Assembly (NCBI GenBank): GCA_001600875.1
Contig: BCLD01000018.1
Coordinates: 1 to 64,000, forward strand
DNA length: 64,000 nt
Reading direction: 5' to 3'
Origin: Solicoccozyma terricola
Taxonomy: Eukaryota > Basidiomycota > Tremellomycetes > Filobasidiales > Piskurozymaceae
Shown: in pieces, positions 45,145 to 55,665 of the stretch
How positions within the stretch are numbered: the first letter of the stretch is position 1
Layout: each line of letters opens with the position of its first letter
Notes under the pieces: generated by a model
What the model was told of the DNA's origin: nothing
The model's input: only the letters and a program-made list of their open reading frames with translations
Databases searched by the model: none
Position numbers and translations under genes: made by a program

Positions 45145-45780
45145 TGGGTGACGGAAGGGGGTTTTGGTTCTGTGCGTTTCGGTATTCTTGGACGTTGTAT
45201 TGGGATGTTAGATGTTATGGATATTACGTTGCTAGAGACATTCACGACCGGCTTTCAGGATGACAGTTACAGACAAGCCCTGGCAGATCCCGCCCCAGTC
45301 ATCTTCATGCTCAGTCAGCTCCTTGTGGATTTTTTTTTTGGTCAAAACGTTTTGTGCGGCGGTTGAGCGCATTTTTATATTGAGTTGCATGACAGGACGA
45401 CAGCGAAAGAAAGGTTTACAAGGACGACTAAAGATCAAACGACGCCTTTGCACTCCTTTCCATCTCCGCCCGTGGGATGAGTCTAAGGGACAATCTAATT
45501 GGTACAAGGTAAGGGTCACGAAAGCACGGAATAAGAGATGGGGGGGGCACGCTCTCGAAGATGAGCCTTCTGTTGGGGAGGTGTTGCAGGAGAGGGAGTC
45601 GGTGGTGGTAGGGGGTTATGTTTCGTTCGACCAGATCGTGGATGCAGGAGAGTAGTCCATTGGGCGCTCGAAACCGGAGAGAATTAGAAAAGGAAAAAAG
45701 TCTACACAAGGCCCGGGAGAATTTGAGAATTTGAGGATGCGTGTGAGGGAGAAGATGGAAAAAAATGCAGGAGGGGAAAT

Positions 45781-45825
<45 letters not shown>

Positions 45826-45958
45826 TGTTTGAAGCATGCGAGGAGGAGCTCGCATCAGGGACCGCATGAGGCTGGTATCCCTAGCGACGTATCATCGGGG
45901 TCGTAAAAAAAAAAAAGAGGGGATCAAAAAGACCGAGACGGGGGTTGGGAAACGCCGT
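45145..45958. other. Convergent intergenic region with poly-G
   Basis: Between the bZIP gene and the SAM synthetase stop. Contains a 41-base G run (45783-45823). An unassigned 131-codon frame (45260-45655) has no recognised domain and is not called. Confidence 0.45.
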
Positions 45959-47689
45959 CTAGTACTTGAGGGTCTTTGGTTTCTCCCAAGTGTAGTCGGG
46001 GTTACCTGAGAAACGGCGGACGAGATTAGCTTGATTAAATTTAATAATAAAAACCGCCACGCCCAGCCCTGACTCACCAAAGTGACCGTACGAAGCAGTC
46101 TTCAAGTACTGGGGCTTCTGCAAGTCCAACTCCTTGACGATAACTCCTGGCCTTAAATCCCAGTTCGCACGGATGATATCGACCATCTGAGCGTCTGAGA
46201 TTTTCCCAGTCCCATACGAGTCAACAAAGATTGAAAGAGGTTCAGCTACACCGATAGCGTATGAAAGTTGAACTAAAACACGATGAGCTAGACCGGCGTT
46301 TACGAGAGATTTTGCGATCCAACGAGCGGTGTATGCTGCTGATCTATCAACTTTTGAAAAGTCCTTTCCGGAGAATGCACCACCACCGTGAGCACCCCAA
46401 CCACCATAAGTGTCGACGATGATCTTTCGACCTGTCAACCCGGCGTCACCCTGAGGACCACCGATGACGAATCGACCGGATGGTTGGATATGGTAAACGG
46501 TCCTCTCATCGAGTAAATCGGCACTGATAACCTTGTTGATGATTTTCTCCTTGATTTGTTTCCTGAGGTCGTCGGTGGTGATCTCCTCTGCGTGTTGAGT
46601 TGAGATGACGATGGTGTCTACCCTCAATGGGATCATAGCACCGGTTTCGGGATCCTTCTTGTACTCGATGGTGACCTGAGTCTTGGAATCGGGTCGGAGC
46701 CATCCCATTGAACCATCTCGACGAGCGGCGGCCATAGCAGAGTTGAGTTTGTGAGCGAGCATGATTGTTTTCGGCATGAGCTCGGGGGTCTGTGTGGGGG
46801 TGGGGGTGGGGGAAGGTGTTAGAATATGTTCGCGGCGTCGTTGTGAGAGGGCGATTTACATCGCCCTTCTCCCCACTCCCACCCCCCACTCACCTCATCG
46901 GTTGCGTAACCAAACATGATACCTTGATCACCAGCACCGTGGTTCTCCAAATCTCCATCATTGACCAAACCCTGAGCGATATCCGGTGATTGTTGCTCAA
47001 TAGCTACCAAAACATTACAAGTTTTATAATCAAAACCCTTTTCTGAAGAATCGTATCCGATTTGTTTGATTGTATCACGAATAACTTTTTGATAGTCGAT
47101 TCTAGCCTTTGTGGTGATTTCACCGAAAACCATTATCATACCGGTCTTGGCGGCTGTTTCGCAGGCAACCTTGGAGTTGGGGTCTTCAGCGAGACAAGCG
47201 TCGAGGATTGCATCGGAGACTTGATCACAGATCTTGTCTGGAGGGGTGGAGGTGGGGGGGGTGGGAGTGGGGAGTGGGGAGTAGGAGGGAGAGATGGTGG
47301 GAAGGAAAGAAGAAGCCGAGTAGGGAAGAAACGAACGAACGAGGGAGGAAATACGAGCGAAGAGGACAAACACGTGTATCAGTCTTCGAGTGGTTCGATG
47401 AACGACAGCACGACATTACCGCTCCCTGGACTCACCTGGGTGACCCTCTCCGACAGACTCGGAAGTGAAGAGGAAGCTGTTCGTGGGTAAGGAAGAAGAT
47501 GATAGCAGTGTCAGCCCATGAAGCACTCTCAGAGGACCAACGATCCGTGTGTGGTACGAGGGGGAAAAAAAAAAGAAAAGACTGGGGGGCGGGGGGGACG
47601 CGATGTGTGGGTCCAACTCACTGGCCTGGTGCGAGGACATGGGCAGCACCGTTTGCAGTGCCGTTTGCGGTGGTGATTGAAGCGGTCAT
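45959..47689 (-). CDS. S-adenosylmethionine synthetase
   Basis: Makes S-adenosylmethionine from methionine and ATP in the cytosol. Five exons on the minus strand. Start 47689 ([20 protein letters not shown]). Motifs: [19 protein letters not shown] (ATP/Mg site, joined over an intron), [35 protein letters not shown], the methionine-loop region, [40 protein letters not shown] (P-loop-like), and the end [19 protein letters not shown]. Family residues appear complete and length is normal (about 395). The last intron is unusually T/A-rich (46000-46075). Confidence 0.95.
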
Positions 47690-48101
47690 GGTGAGTGAGT
47701 GTAGAGTGTGGGTGGGGGGAGGGGGGGTTGTGGTTGTGGTTGTGGTTGTGGTTGTGGATGATGTGGATGTGGATTGTGTGTCGACCCGTTCTTTGCCTGT
47801 TCTTCCCAAATAACGTGCTTGCGCCACAATTTTTTTTTATTTTTTTTATTTTTTTTGGATTTTTTGGATTTTGAGTTCGGGCGGATGGCGACTTCCGGGT
47901 GGCGAAGAGGACGGAGGAGGTGGTGGTGACGACGGGGGGGTAGGGGGCGATGGTGGGATGGGATGGAGGGGAGGACCATGGACCATCAGACCATCAGACC
48001 ATCAGACCATCAATCCACCAATCCACCAATCCCATCAGTGTCAAACATCATTGCATTGTCCATTTCAGCACCATATACATTCATCCCCGCCACCCCACCC
48101 G

Positions 48102-51100
48102 CTAAATACCGTTCAATCGCATCCCATCCCTCATCATCATATTCGCTTTACCAGCTCCACCTCCCAACACCACCACCGCAGCTTCCTTCCTCCTTCTCAA
48201 CTCCCCAATCACATTCTTCAACTCGCTCACCATCTCCCCACTTCTATCCTTCGACGACGACGACGACGACGGGCCCTCGGGTGCTTGATTCTCCACGTCG
48301 CTCGCAATTCGTTCTCTTGCCGCTCGCATCGCTTTAATTCGCTCATCCCGAGCAAGTTTCCGACCATCAGTGGTAACACCTTTCGCAGCAGATCTTACAC
48401 AAGTAGCTTCAAACACCGCTTCGAGACCAGGAGGTGGTAAAAACGCAGGTGAAGTCGAATCCAATAGGTATTTAGACGCGTCGTCCGCACTCGTATCGTC
48501 CGTATCCGGTAGATCCTTGTCTACATGTTGAGATGGAGTCGATGTAATCGATGGTGTTTCGTTCCAATCGTCGAGAAACGCAGGAATGTCCGGCATATTC
48601 GAGAAATTCTCTTCCTCCCCCTCTTCCGCCTCTTCCACCTCCGAGTCATGTTCATGTTCCATCATCGCACGTTCCATTCCCATCATCCGATTTATAACCA
48701 ACCTCCCACGTTCCCAATCCCCAATCATGCCTCCAATATCACCCCTCACGAGTTGCCATCGTTCAGGAAGATGACTATTCAAAGCATCCGAGACGTTTTG
48801 CACTCTAATCGCTTGAATCCGTCGTTCGACTTGCGAGAGGTGATCAAGTAACGCATTCATATGATCGTCGAGTAAAACCTTGTCAGCGGTTCGTGGTGCA
48901 AAATTGTCGTATTCCGGGATATGACCTCCTTCAGCCACCGTGCGACGGACGGTGGGACCAGGACCAACTTTAGAACGCACTTCACCAACCACCACCTCCA
49001 GATCCTCCCTTGACACCTTCAACTCCCCTTGTAGATCATCCAACAACACATGCACATTCGCCCAATACCTCGCAATCTCAACCTCATCCAGTCTCCCAGA
49101 ACGTACCAAATCCCAACTCGCTTGAGAATCACCAACAGCGGTAGCCGGCGGTGGGTTGTTGAATTGTAAAGCCAACAGGCAACACACAGCCTCACGACGT
49201 TTACGATGCATGGCGAAAAAGCTAGCCTTTAGACCTGCAGCGGTGAGAGGGTGGTCCATGGACGCGGCGGTATCAGAACCGGCACCAGGACGTCGTCGTG
49301 TAGATTGGCCAACGTTCTCGCTTCGGAAACTATTACCCCTCGAGAGGGAGGGCTTCGGGGATGGGGCGGCGGCGGCGGCGGCGAGATTCCGGGCGTTTGG
49401 TACGCTGTGAGAGGGTAAATGACCGTGCCTTCGTCCCGGTAGGGAACTAGCTCGACTGAGGGAAACTTGTGGATCCCGTTCCAGATCCAGATAAAGTGGC
49501 ACATCGAGATTCATAGACAGTGGTCGTCCTCCTTCCCTGAAGCCGTTGAATGGACCTGGCAAGCGCCGCTGGTATCCAGTATCTTGCAGACTGCGGCGTT
49601 TACGTTGGCGGTCTTCCGCCGCCGCTGATCTCGAGATCGGCGCACCATTTTCGACGCCGCCAGCCACAGCCGAGAACCCGGTGATGCCAGATTGCGACAA
49701 CCTCAGCTCCCTCAACTTGTGAGTCGGTCGTGGTGGTGACGACGTGGGCATGATATCCGACGCATCATCCACCGAGGAGAAGGATAGTCGAGATCCCTTG
49801 AAGGACTCTCTCGATAGCGATTGAAAACCCAGCGCCGTCGTGTCCTCGACATCATCCCGTTCCTCTGTGACGGTAGATGGCCAGCGTGTGGTCTTTCCCG
49901 GTCGAGATGGAGTCCCGTAGCTTGGCAGAGCCCCGATCGTTGGACGTTCCCACATCGACGGAGAGGCTGGAGATGGTGAAGCGATCCTGCGTTCGTGCCA
50001 GCTCGCTCGTTGACCGGGTAGCGGACTTCGTCGAGGGAGCGGAGTAAGTCTGTCCTCGGTCGGGGATAGCAAATTCGCCCCAGGGAAATGTGACATCGAT
50101 TGGGAGAGTCGGATATGTCTCGTATCGGCGTCGGCGGAATCGAAGGGCGAGAAGGGATATGAAGTCGCAGGATTGTATCCCTTCGACCAAGTTGAGGAAA
50201 TCGATCTCGTCGGAGGACTACTCATCGAGAGGTTTGAGAAACTCTCAAATGCGTTCCCTTGCTCGTCTAGGGGCGTTTCAAACCCGCCAAGTAGTTGACC
50301 ATCGTTGTCATCCTGTACCGGCGACATGGCTCCGAGGACCAACCTCATCTCGTCGATCCCGTACATCTCCGCTAGACCAGCAAGCTCAGTCTCGCTCGCA
50401 AGAGGGAGAAGAGACGCCGTCGCCGAAGAAATTCGATCTGAGAGGGATTTCAGTATACCATCTAGACGTTCTCGAAGGGACGAGGTTGCGATAGTTGATT
50501 CCGAGCTGTTGGTAAGATTAGGGGCCGAATCAGATCAGGGTCGGGTGTGGAGGGATCATCTCTCTTTTCTGCGAGCACCCACCTCGTGTTCTCCTCCAAC
50601 AATCTCAACCCCATCCCAATCTGCTCATCCAATTGATCGCTTTGCAAGATGAACGCATCCAACGACATCAACGCCATAGCTTGTAAACTTTCCTGCTCGG
50701 CTGCATTCCTCTTGATCGTTTCTTCTCGTGCCTTTTTCTCCGCCTCCCTCTCTTCCCTCTTCCTCCTACCGCGCTGTACTCTCTCCTCGCCGACGAAGCC
50801 TACCAATGTGGCACAAAACATGATCGTCAACGCCGTCACCACTTCTATCCAAATCCATCCTACAATCCGCCAAACCCCACCGATGGTAACCAACGTGGCC
50901 AGGAAGACATCGATGCGATCCCATGGTGCTGTGCGTGATAGATGGGTGAGGGATGTGATGTATGAAGATGATGATGTTGATGAATATGATCTTGGGCGAG
51001 TAGTCGTCGTCGCCGTCTTCCTACCCTCCGCAATCACAACTCCGCCATCACCACCACCACCACCATCCCTCAATCCAACACTAGTCTTTGGCGCAACATC

Positions 51101-51805
51101 CAACAACCCAGATGAGCATATTTTCCACCTGAATCGTTCCTCGAAGGCTGGCGGTAGATCTTGTTTCGCGTCTGACGATGACATGGTGAATGTGGACGAT
51201 GATCGTGGAGGTGACATGGAACGTGATCGGCCTCGGAGGGAGGGTAAGAATGGGATGGCAGCGATGGCGGGGATGGCGGAGACGAGGTGGGTTGGACGTG
51301 ATGAGGAAATTGATGTCGAGGTGAGGTTGGTCTGTGATGCCGTGCATGGACCACTGGTGTTTAGCGCCCAGCCCTCGAGGAACACCAAACACACACACAC
51401 ACATACCTTCCAAGTCTCTGGTAGAGTATCCAAAAACCTACTCCACATCCCTCCGGCAGCAACGTCAAGTCCTTCTTCACCCTCAATTCCACCCACGCTT
51501 CCAACTGAACCTATTTCTTCTCCCGCATCATCATCGCTTCTATCCATCGTTCTCCCACGACCCCACGTTGATTCATCCCCCAACATCAACGCAGCAGGAC
51601 CCACGATTCCTCTTCTCCTCTGTCGTCGTTTCCATTCCTTGGACGTCGTTTCATCTACGTTGGGAAGTCGGGACGTCGTGGGAAGAGGAGTATCATCGTT
51701 TTCTGATAATTGTTCATCGATGTCGGTGTGTAGGTGCTCTTCATCCGTGTATGAGTCTGGATCTTGAGGTGGATCATCCATGTCGAGGTACGCTTCACCT
51801 TCCAT
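48102..51805 (-). CDS. Large membrane and coiled-coil protein, possibly vezatin-like
   Basis: Not firmly recognised. Start 51805 (MEGEAYLDMDDP), acidic N terminus, intron about 51407-51334 with a GT repeat, two adjacent hydrophobic segments (IDVFLATLVTIGGVWRIVGW; IEVVTALTIMFCATLVGFVG), then a charged coil and LDAFILQSDQLDEQIGMGLR leading to LLEENTR. A second intron (about 50581-50502) joins to SSESTIATSSLRERLDGILK, and a long exon (to 48102) with a Ser/Pro-rich middle, a helical repeat-like region (AAGLKASFFAMHRKRREAVC and on), and a C-terminal SGEMVSELKNVIGELRRRKE. Two membrane helices followed by a helix of the MSLDAF..GLRLLEE kind recall fungal vezatin/Inp2-like myosin-binding proteins; this is a tentative comparison. 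The 5' flank is lost at a G run (51816). Confidence 0.55.
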
Positions 51806-51815
51806 GAGATCTGAT

Positions 51816-51853
<38 letters not shown>

Positions 51854-52533
51854 CCCAATGCTTTGAGTATTCCGATGAAGAATTGGCTAATTCCTCCGCC
51901 TTTTGGATTCCTTCTTTCTAGGTCTTCACGCTTCTATTAGTATACATATATGCCACGATTACCTAGATCAAACCACTGGTGAATGGGTGAGTTTTACTCC
52001 ACCCCACCTGTCATTACCTCCCCCGCTCAACCCTCCCTCCACACAGCACCCCAACCTCCAATGCTTCATCACACGTCTCGCATCCCACCCCGAACGTCTC
52101 TCCAACGTCTACTTCAACACCGTCCTCCTCCTCCGTGCGATCGCACGCGCCGAACCCTACCTCCGCGCATACGACATTGAAACCGCGAAATCCCAAACTG
52201 ACATCTTGCGGATCCAAGCTGATCGAGTCGTCAAACAGGATATGGACACCGTGTTGAATCTAGCCAAGATGAGTGGGATGAAAGCGTTTGATGAAAAGGC
52301 CCTGTTTAGAGGTCCGGATGCGACGAGTCTTCGTCAAGAGTTTAAATATAACTTTAGAAACGTCTCGAGGATATTGGATTGTGTCGGGTGTGACAAGTGT
52401 AGGTTGTGGGGGAAATTGCAAGTATCGGGTCTAGGTACCGCCCTCAAGATCCTGTTCGAGTTGGATGACAAGGCGTTTGAGTGGGTAGACATGGTGTTGT
52501 TTCCCGCGTCGTCGTATCACCACTGACATGCTA

Positions 52534-52570
<37 letters not shown>
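51816..52570 (+). other. ERO1: Misplaced Ero1 gene fragment (fills gap at 39336-39740)
   Basis: Starts in a G run followed by TTCCCAATGCTTTG (identical to 39321-39335) and ends with 70 bases identical to 39741-39810 plus a C run. Between them lie the intron acceptor and the missing Ero1 exons: LHASISIHICHDYLDQTTGE, LQCFITRLASHPERLSNVYF, the DIETAKSQTDILR region, FKYNFRNVSRILDC and CVGCDKCRLWGKLQVSGLGT, with TALKILFELDDKAFE at the end. Placed in the gap it restores the frame at both splice junctions. It is best explained as a contig inserted at the wrong place through homopolymer joins, not a second gene. Confidence 0.88.
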
Positions 52571-52638
52571 NNNNNNNNNNNNNNNNNNNNNNNNNNNNNN
52601 NNNNNNNNNNNNNNNNNNNNNNNNNNNNNNNNNNNNNN
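52571..52638. other. N gap
   Basis: 68 unresolved bases directly after a C run. Sequence belonging to the 3' part of the following minus-strand gene is missing here. Confidence 0.95.
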
Positions 52639-53152
52639 GAACCGTAGTTTCGTTAACACAAGGACGGCGGTAGCTGAGACGAAGAGTAGGTCGATGAGGA
52701 GCCAGAGGAAAAGGAATTGAACATTCTCCCTGATATTTCCCCATTCTCCGCTGTATCCTCACTCCGTTCATTTCATTATTCTTCGCTATGCTCGCAAGAC
52801 AATTGTCTTCGCTTCGCGAAGAAAGACAGAAGAGACGAGTGCTCGCCATGCTCGCAAGACAATTGTCTTTGCTCCGCGAAGACAGAAGAGATGAGTGCTC
52901 GCTTCGCTCGCGAAGACTGGAGACATTAGTGCTCGCTATGCTCGCAAGACAATAGTCTTCGCTCCGCGAAGACAGAAGAAATGAGTGCTCGCTTCGCTCG
53001 CGAAGACAGAAGGCATGAATGCTCGCTTCGCTCGCGGAAGAGCTCCCTGACGGGGAGCATGGTCTTCGCTCCGCGAAGACTGAAGACGTTCTCTCCCGGT
53101 ACTCACCTCTCAAATACGCGTGATCGACCTGCATGTTGTGTAGTTGATCCAT
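52639..53152 (-). CDS. Small membrane protein, 5' part only
   Basis: Not recognised. Exon 1 is 53152-53107 (MDQLHNMQVDHAYLR), then a 361-nt intron (53106-52746) with a palindromic array, then exon 2 (52745 to the gap at 52638). Using the acceptor CGGAG|AATGG gives REWGNIRENVQFLFLWLLID followed by LLFVSATAVLVLTKLRF, a strong membrane helix; the alternative acceptor ATACAG reaches a stop quickly. The remaining exons are lost in the gap. The gene is divergent from SAR1. Confidence 0.55.
52777..53090 (-). repeat. Intronic palindromic repeat array (small membrane protein gene)
   Basis: In sense orientation the donor GTGAGTACCGGGAGAGAACG is followed by GTCTTCGCGGAGCGAAGACC (8-bp hairpin arms), CATGCTCCCC...GGGAGCTCTTC, then copies of CTTCGCGAGCGAAGCGAGCA with CTCAT-type spacers and TTGCGAGCATAGCGAGCA modules. 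It makes up most of the 361-nt first intron. Confidence 0.9.
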
Positions 53153-53348
53153 TCTGATGGTGTTATATGGTGCGTGCGTGCATGCATGATATACGGATGG
53201 GGATGGGGTGTTGTTGACATTTTGTTGACAAGCGCGGGTGCAAGTGAGTCCGGTGGCGGTGGCGGGGTGAGTCACGTGAAACGGCCTGAATGACACGTGA
53301 TAGCCCAGTGGCAACTCTCCACCCGGGGGTCACCGTGAGAATGGAATA

Positions 53349-53414
<66 letters not shown>

Positions 53415-53540
53415 CCCCCTCACTCCACCTCCCCAGCTTCGCCTATTGCTCCTTCAACGTCGACAGAGACGTCATTCGATCGTGGCGACCGATCAGCAAT
53501 CAAACCAAAGCAGTGAATCAAACGTCTACATCGTCTCGTC
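53153..53540. promoter_or_regulatory. Divergent promoter with 61-base poly-C
   Basis: Shared upstream region of the small membrane protein gene and SAR1. It contains a C run (53351-53411) and two CACGTGA motifs (about 53271 and 53294). Both flanking genes carry a palindromic array in their first intron. Confidence 0.45.
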
Positions 53541-55213
53541 ATGTTTATTATTGTAAGTGTTTCATCTCGTTCGTCTTTGCGGAGCGAAAGATCATGCTCC
53601 CGTTAGGGAGCTCTTCTTCCCTGAGCGTAGCGAGCACTACTCTTCTCTGCGAACGGAGTGAGCTATACTCACTCCGCGAACGTAGTGAGCTATACTCTGT
53701 GCGAGTGTGTCGAGCGAGACTTTGCGAGCACATCGAGCAATACTCTCTTCAAACATAGCGAGCTATACTCCTCATTCTCCCTACTCTCCGTTCTTTGCTA
53801 CGGCGCACGCCTTAACTTTTGAACCTCCAACATGATGAAGAACCCTCTAGAGCAATCGCTGACGTCCCACGGGTACCTTTCCTATCCCACCCTACCTACC
53901 TCACAGAATTGGTTCTGGGATGTCCTCGCCTCATTAGGTCTAGCGAACAAGAGTCAGTAAACAAATTCCAAATAAAAATCCCACCGTGGTACTTTCTCTT
54001 CCCAAAACGTCCGCATCAATCTTGATTCGATGGAATTGAATGTGTTTTATTTTTTCTTTTTGGGATCATTTCCCAAACGCGCAGATGCAAAGATCCTCTT
54101 CCTTGGATTGGATAACGCCGGTAAAACTGTACGTCCAAGTAATTCTTCGTTCAACCGGGATTCCTCTACCCGTGGCCCCCGCGGGGGTCGGGAAATACAA
54201 CACACTAATCGTCATCGCGATATCCCCCCTTTTAGACCCTTCTCCATATGCTCAAAAATGAACGATTAGCAACTCTTCAACCGACTTTACATCCGAGTGC
54301 GTTGTCAACCCCCACCCCCCCCGGGGCGCCCTTCATCGTTCGCTCTGGAAAGATGGGAATTGACCACTCTTGACTTCTGGATATCGTTTTACCCCCCAAA
54401 AAAAACACACAGCTTCGGAGGAACTTGCGATTGGGAATATCAAGTTTACTACATACGATCTTGGTGGTCATCAACAGGGTGAGTCATTTTGTCCCCTTTC
54501 AACTCCAGCGGGAACACATGATTTTTCATCGGAAACTGAATCCCTTTTCTCATCCTTCCCCCCCCCCCCCACAGCTCGTCGTCTATGGCGTGATTATTTC
54601 CCAGAAGTGGACGGTATCGTCTTTCTAGTTGATAGCGCCGACATTGAGCGATTCGGTGAAACAAAGGCCGAATTAGATTCCTTGTGTGAGTGGTGTAACG
54701 CCTCTTGCCGTTTACAAACTCGAAATTGAACCGATTTGTTTTATGTTTTTTTGTGGGGGGTTGGGGGATTTTGTTTTTTGCTTTTTTCGGCGAATAGTGT
54801 CGATCGAATCTCTGTCTACCGTTCCCTTCCTTATTCTTGGGAATAAGATCGATGCTCAAGGTGCAGTAAGTGAGGAGGAACTGAGGCATCAATTAGGATT
54901 ATATCAAACCACCGGAAAGGTGAATACTCTCTCCCTTTCTCCTATTTCTCCACTTAGGAAATTGAATATTCTGACCATTTATTGACGCGTTTTTTTTTGC
55001 GTTTCGTCGTATTAACCAGGGGAAAATCCCACTCACGGATATTAGACCAATCGAGGTTTTCATGTGTTCAGTCGTCATGAGACAAGGTTACGGTGAAGGA
55101 TTCAGGTGGTTGTCTCAATATGTGAGCATTCAGCCTTTGCATTTTCTAAAGTGGCGGGTGTGCTGATAAACCGGGAGGGGGGTTTTCCTTTTCGCTTCCT
55201 TGAACAGGTCTAG
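53541..55213 (+). CDS. SAR1: Sar1 COPII small GTPase
   Basis: An Arf-family GTPase that starts COPII vesicle budding at ER exit sites. Exon 1 is only 12 nt (MFII, 53541-53552). Intron 1 (53553-53906) holds a palindromic array. Exon 2 (53907-53952) gives [15 protein letters not shown], the membrane-inserting N terminus typical of Sar1. Later exons: [12 protein letters not shown] (P-loop; 54085-54128), [20 protein letters not shown] (54236-54297), [20 protein letters not shown] (54413-54478; switch II DLGGH), [38 protein letters not shown] (NKID) and [20 protein letters not shown]. The last coding exon is just GTC TAG (55208-55213). Complete and intact. Confidence 0.95.
53562..53775 (+). repeat. 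Intronic palindromic repeat array (SAR1 gene)
   Basis: Begins about 10-20 nt after the donor GTAAGTGTTTCATCTCG. First module TCTTTGCGGAGCGAAAGATC, CATGCTCCCGTTAGGGAGCT, then diverged copies of the GAGCGTAGCGAGCAYTACTC / GCGAACGTAGTGAGCTATAC type. Orientation is sense to SAR1, the same as in the other three hosts. More diverged than the arrays at 41.5 and 52.9 kb. Confidence 0.85.
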
Positions 55214-55665
55214 GTGAAATTCATCATTTGCCGTGAAATTCCCTCAAGACAATCTCCCCCCCCCCCCCCCCGGCGGTCCCTCCATCTTAGAAGATTCTCG
55301 GCCAAACCACGCCATCAACTCTCCCTCTACGTGTTCGTTCAGTCACCTCATGTTCTTCCGATATGCCGATATGATAATCACAATAATGAACCCATGTCAA
55401 TGCTTTGTTGCGAGAATGTGACAATCATCGTCATCAGGGGGGGATACTATCGATGCAATATCGTTCACCGCGCAACACATGTCAACCGCCCGCACGGGGG
55501 GCTTCCCCTCGTACTCGATTGCCCCTCCTGTAGCCCCAATTTTCACAACTGATCAATCTGCATACCCGGCTGAGGCAGAGCTTGCAAGATCGATTGCCTG
55601 TGTTGACCCCCAGAGTCAGTCAGCAGCAACTCAACTCGCACACCCCTTCCTCGCCTCTCAACCAC

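Noticed and set aside
45260..45655. A 131-codon frame after the bZIP gene
   Set aside because: No family resemblance and it lies in the convergent 3' regions of two genes; left as intergenic.
50649..51767. A 372-codon plus-strand frame
   Set aside because: Antisense to the large membrane/coiled-coil gene, with low-complexity content and no family features.
51903..52526. A second, partial Ero1 paralogue
   Set aside because: Both edges are identical to the edges of the Ero1 gap and it holds only the missing exons; misplacement explains it better than duplication.
35548..53775. CRISPR-like arrays
   Set aside because: The repeats are short and regular but there are no unique spacers of constant size, the units are degenerate, and the context is eukaryotic introns.
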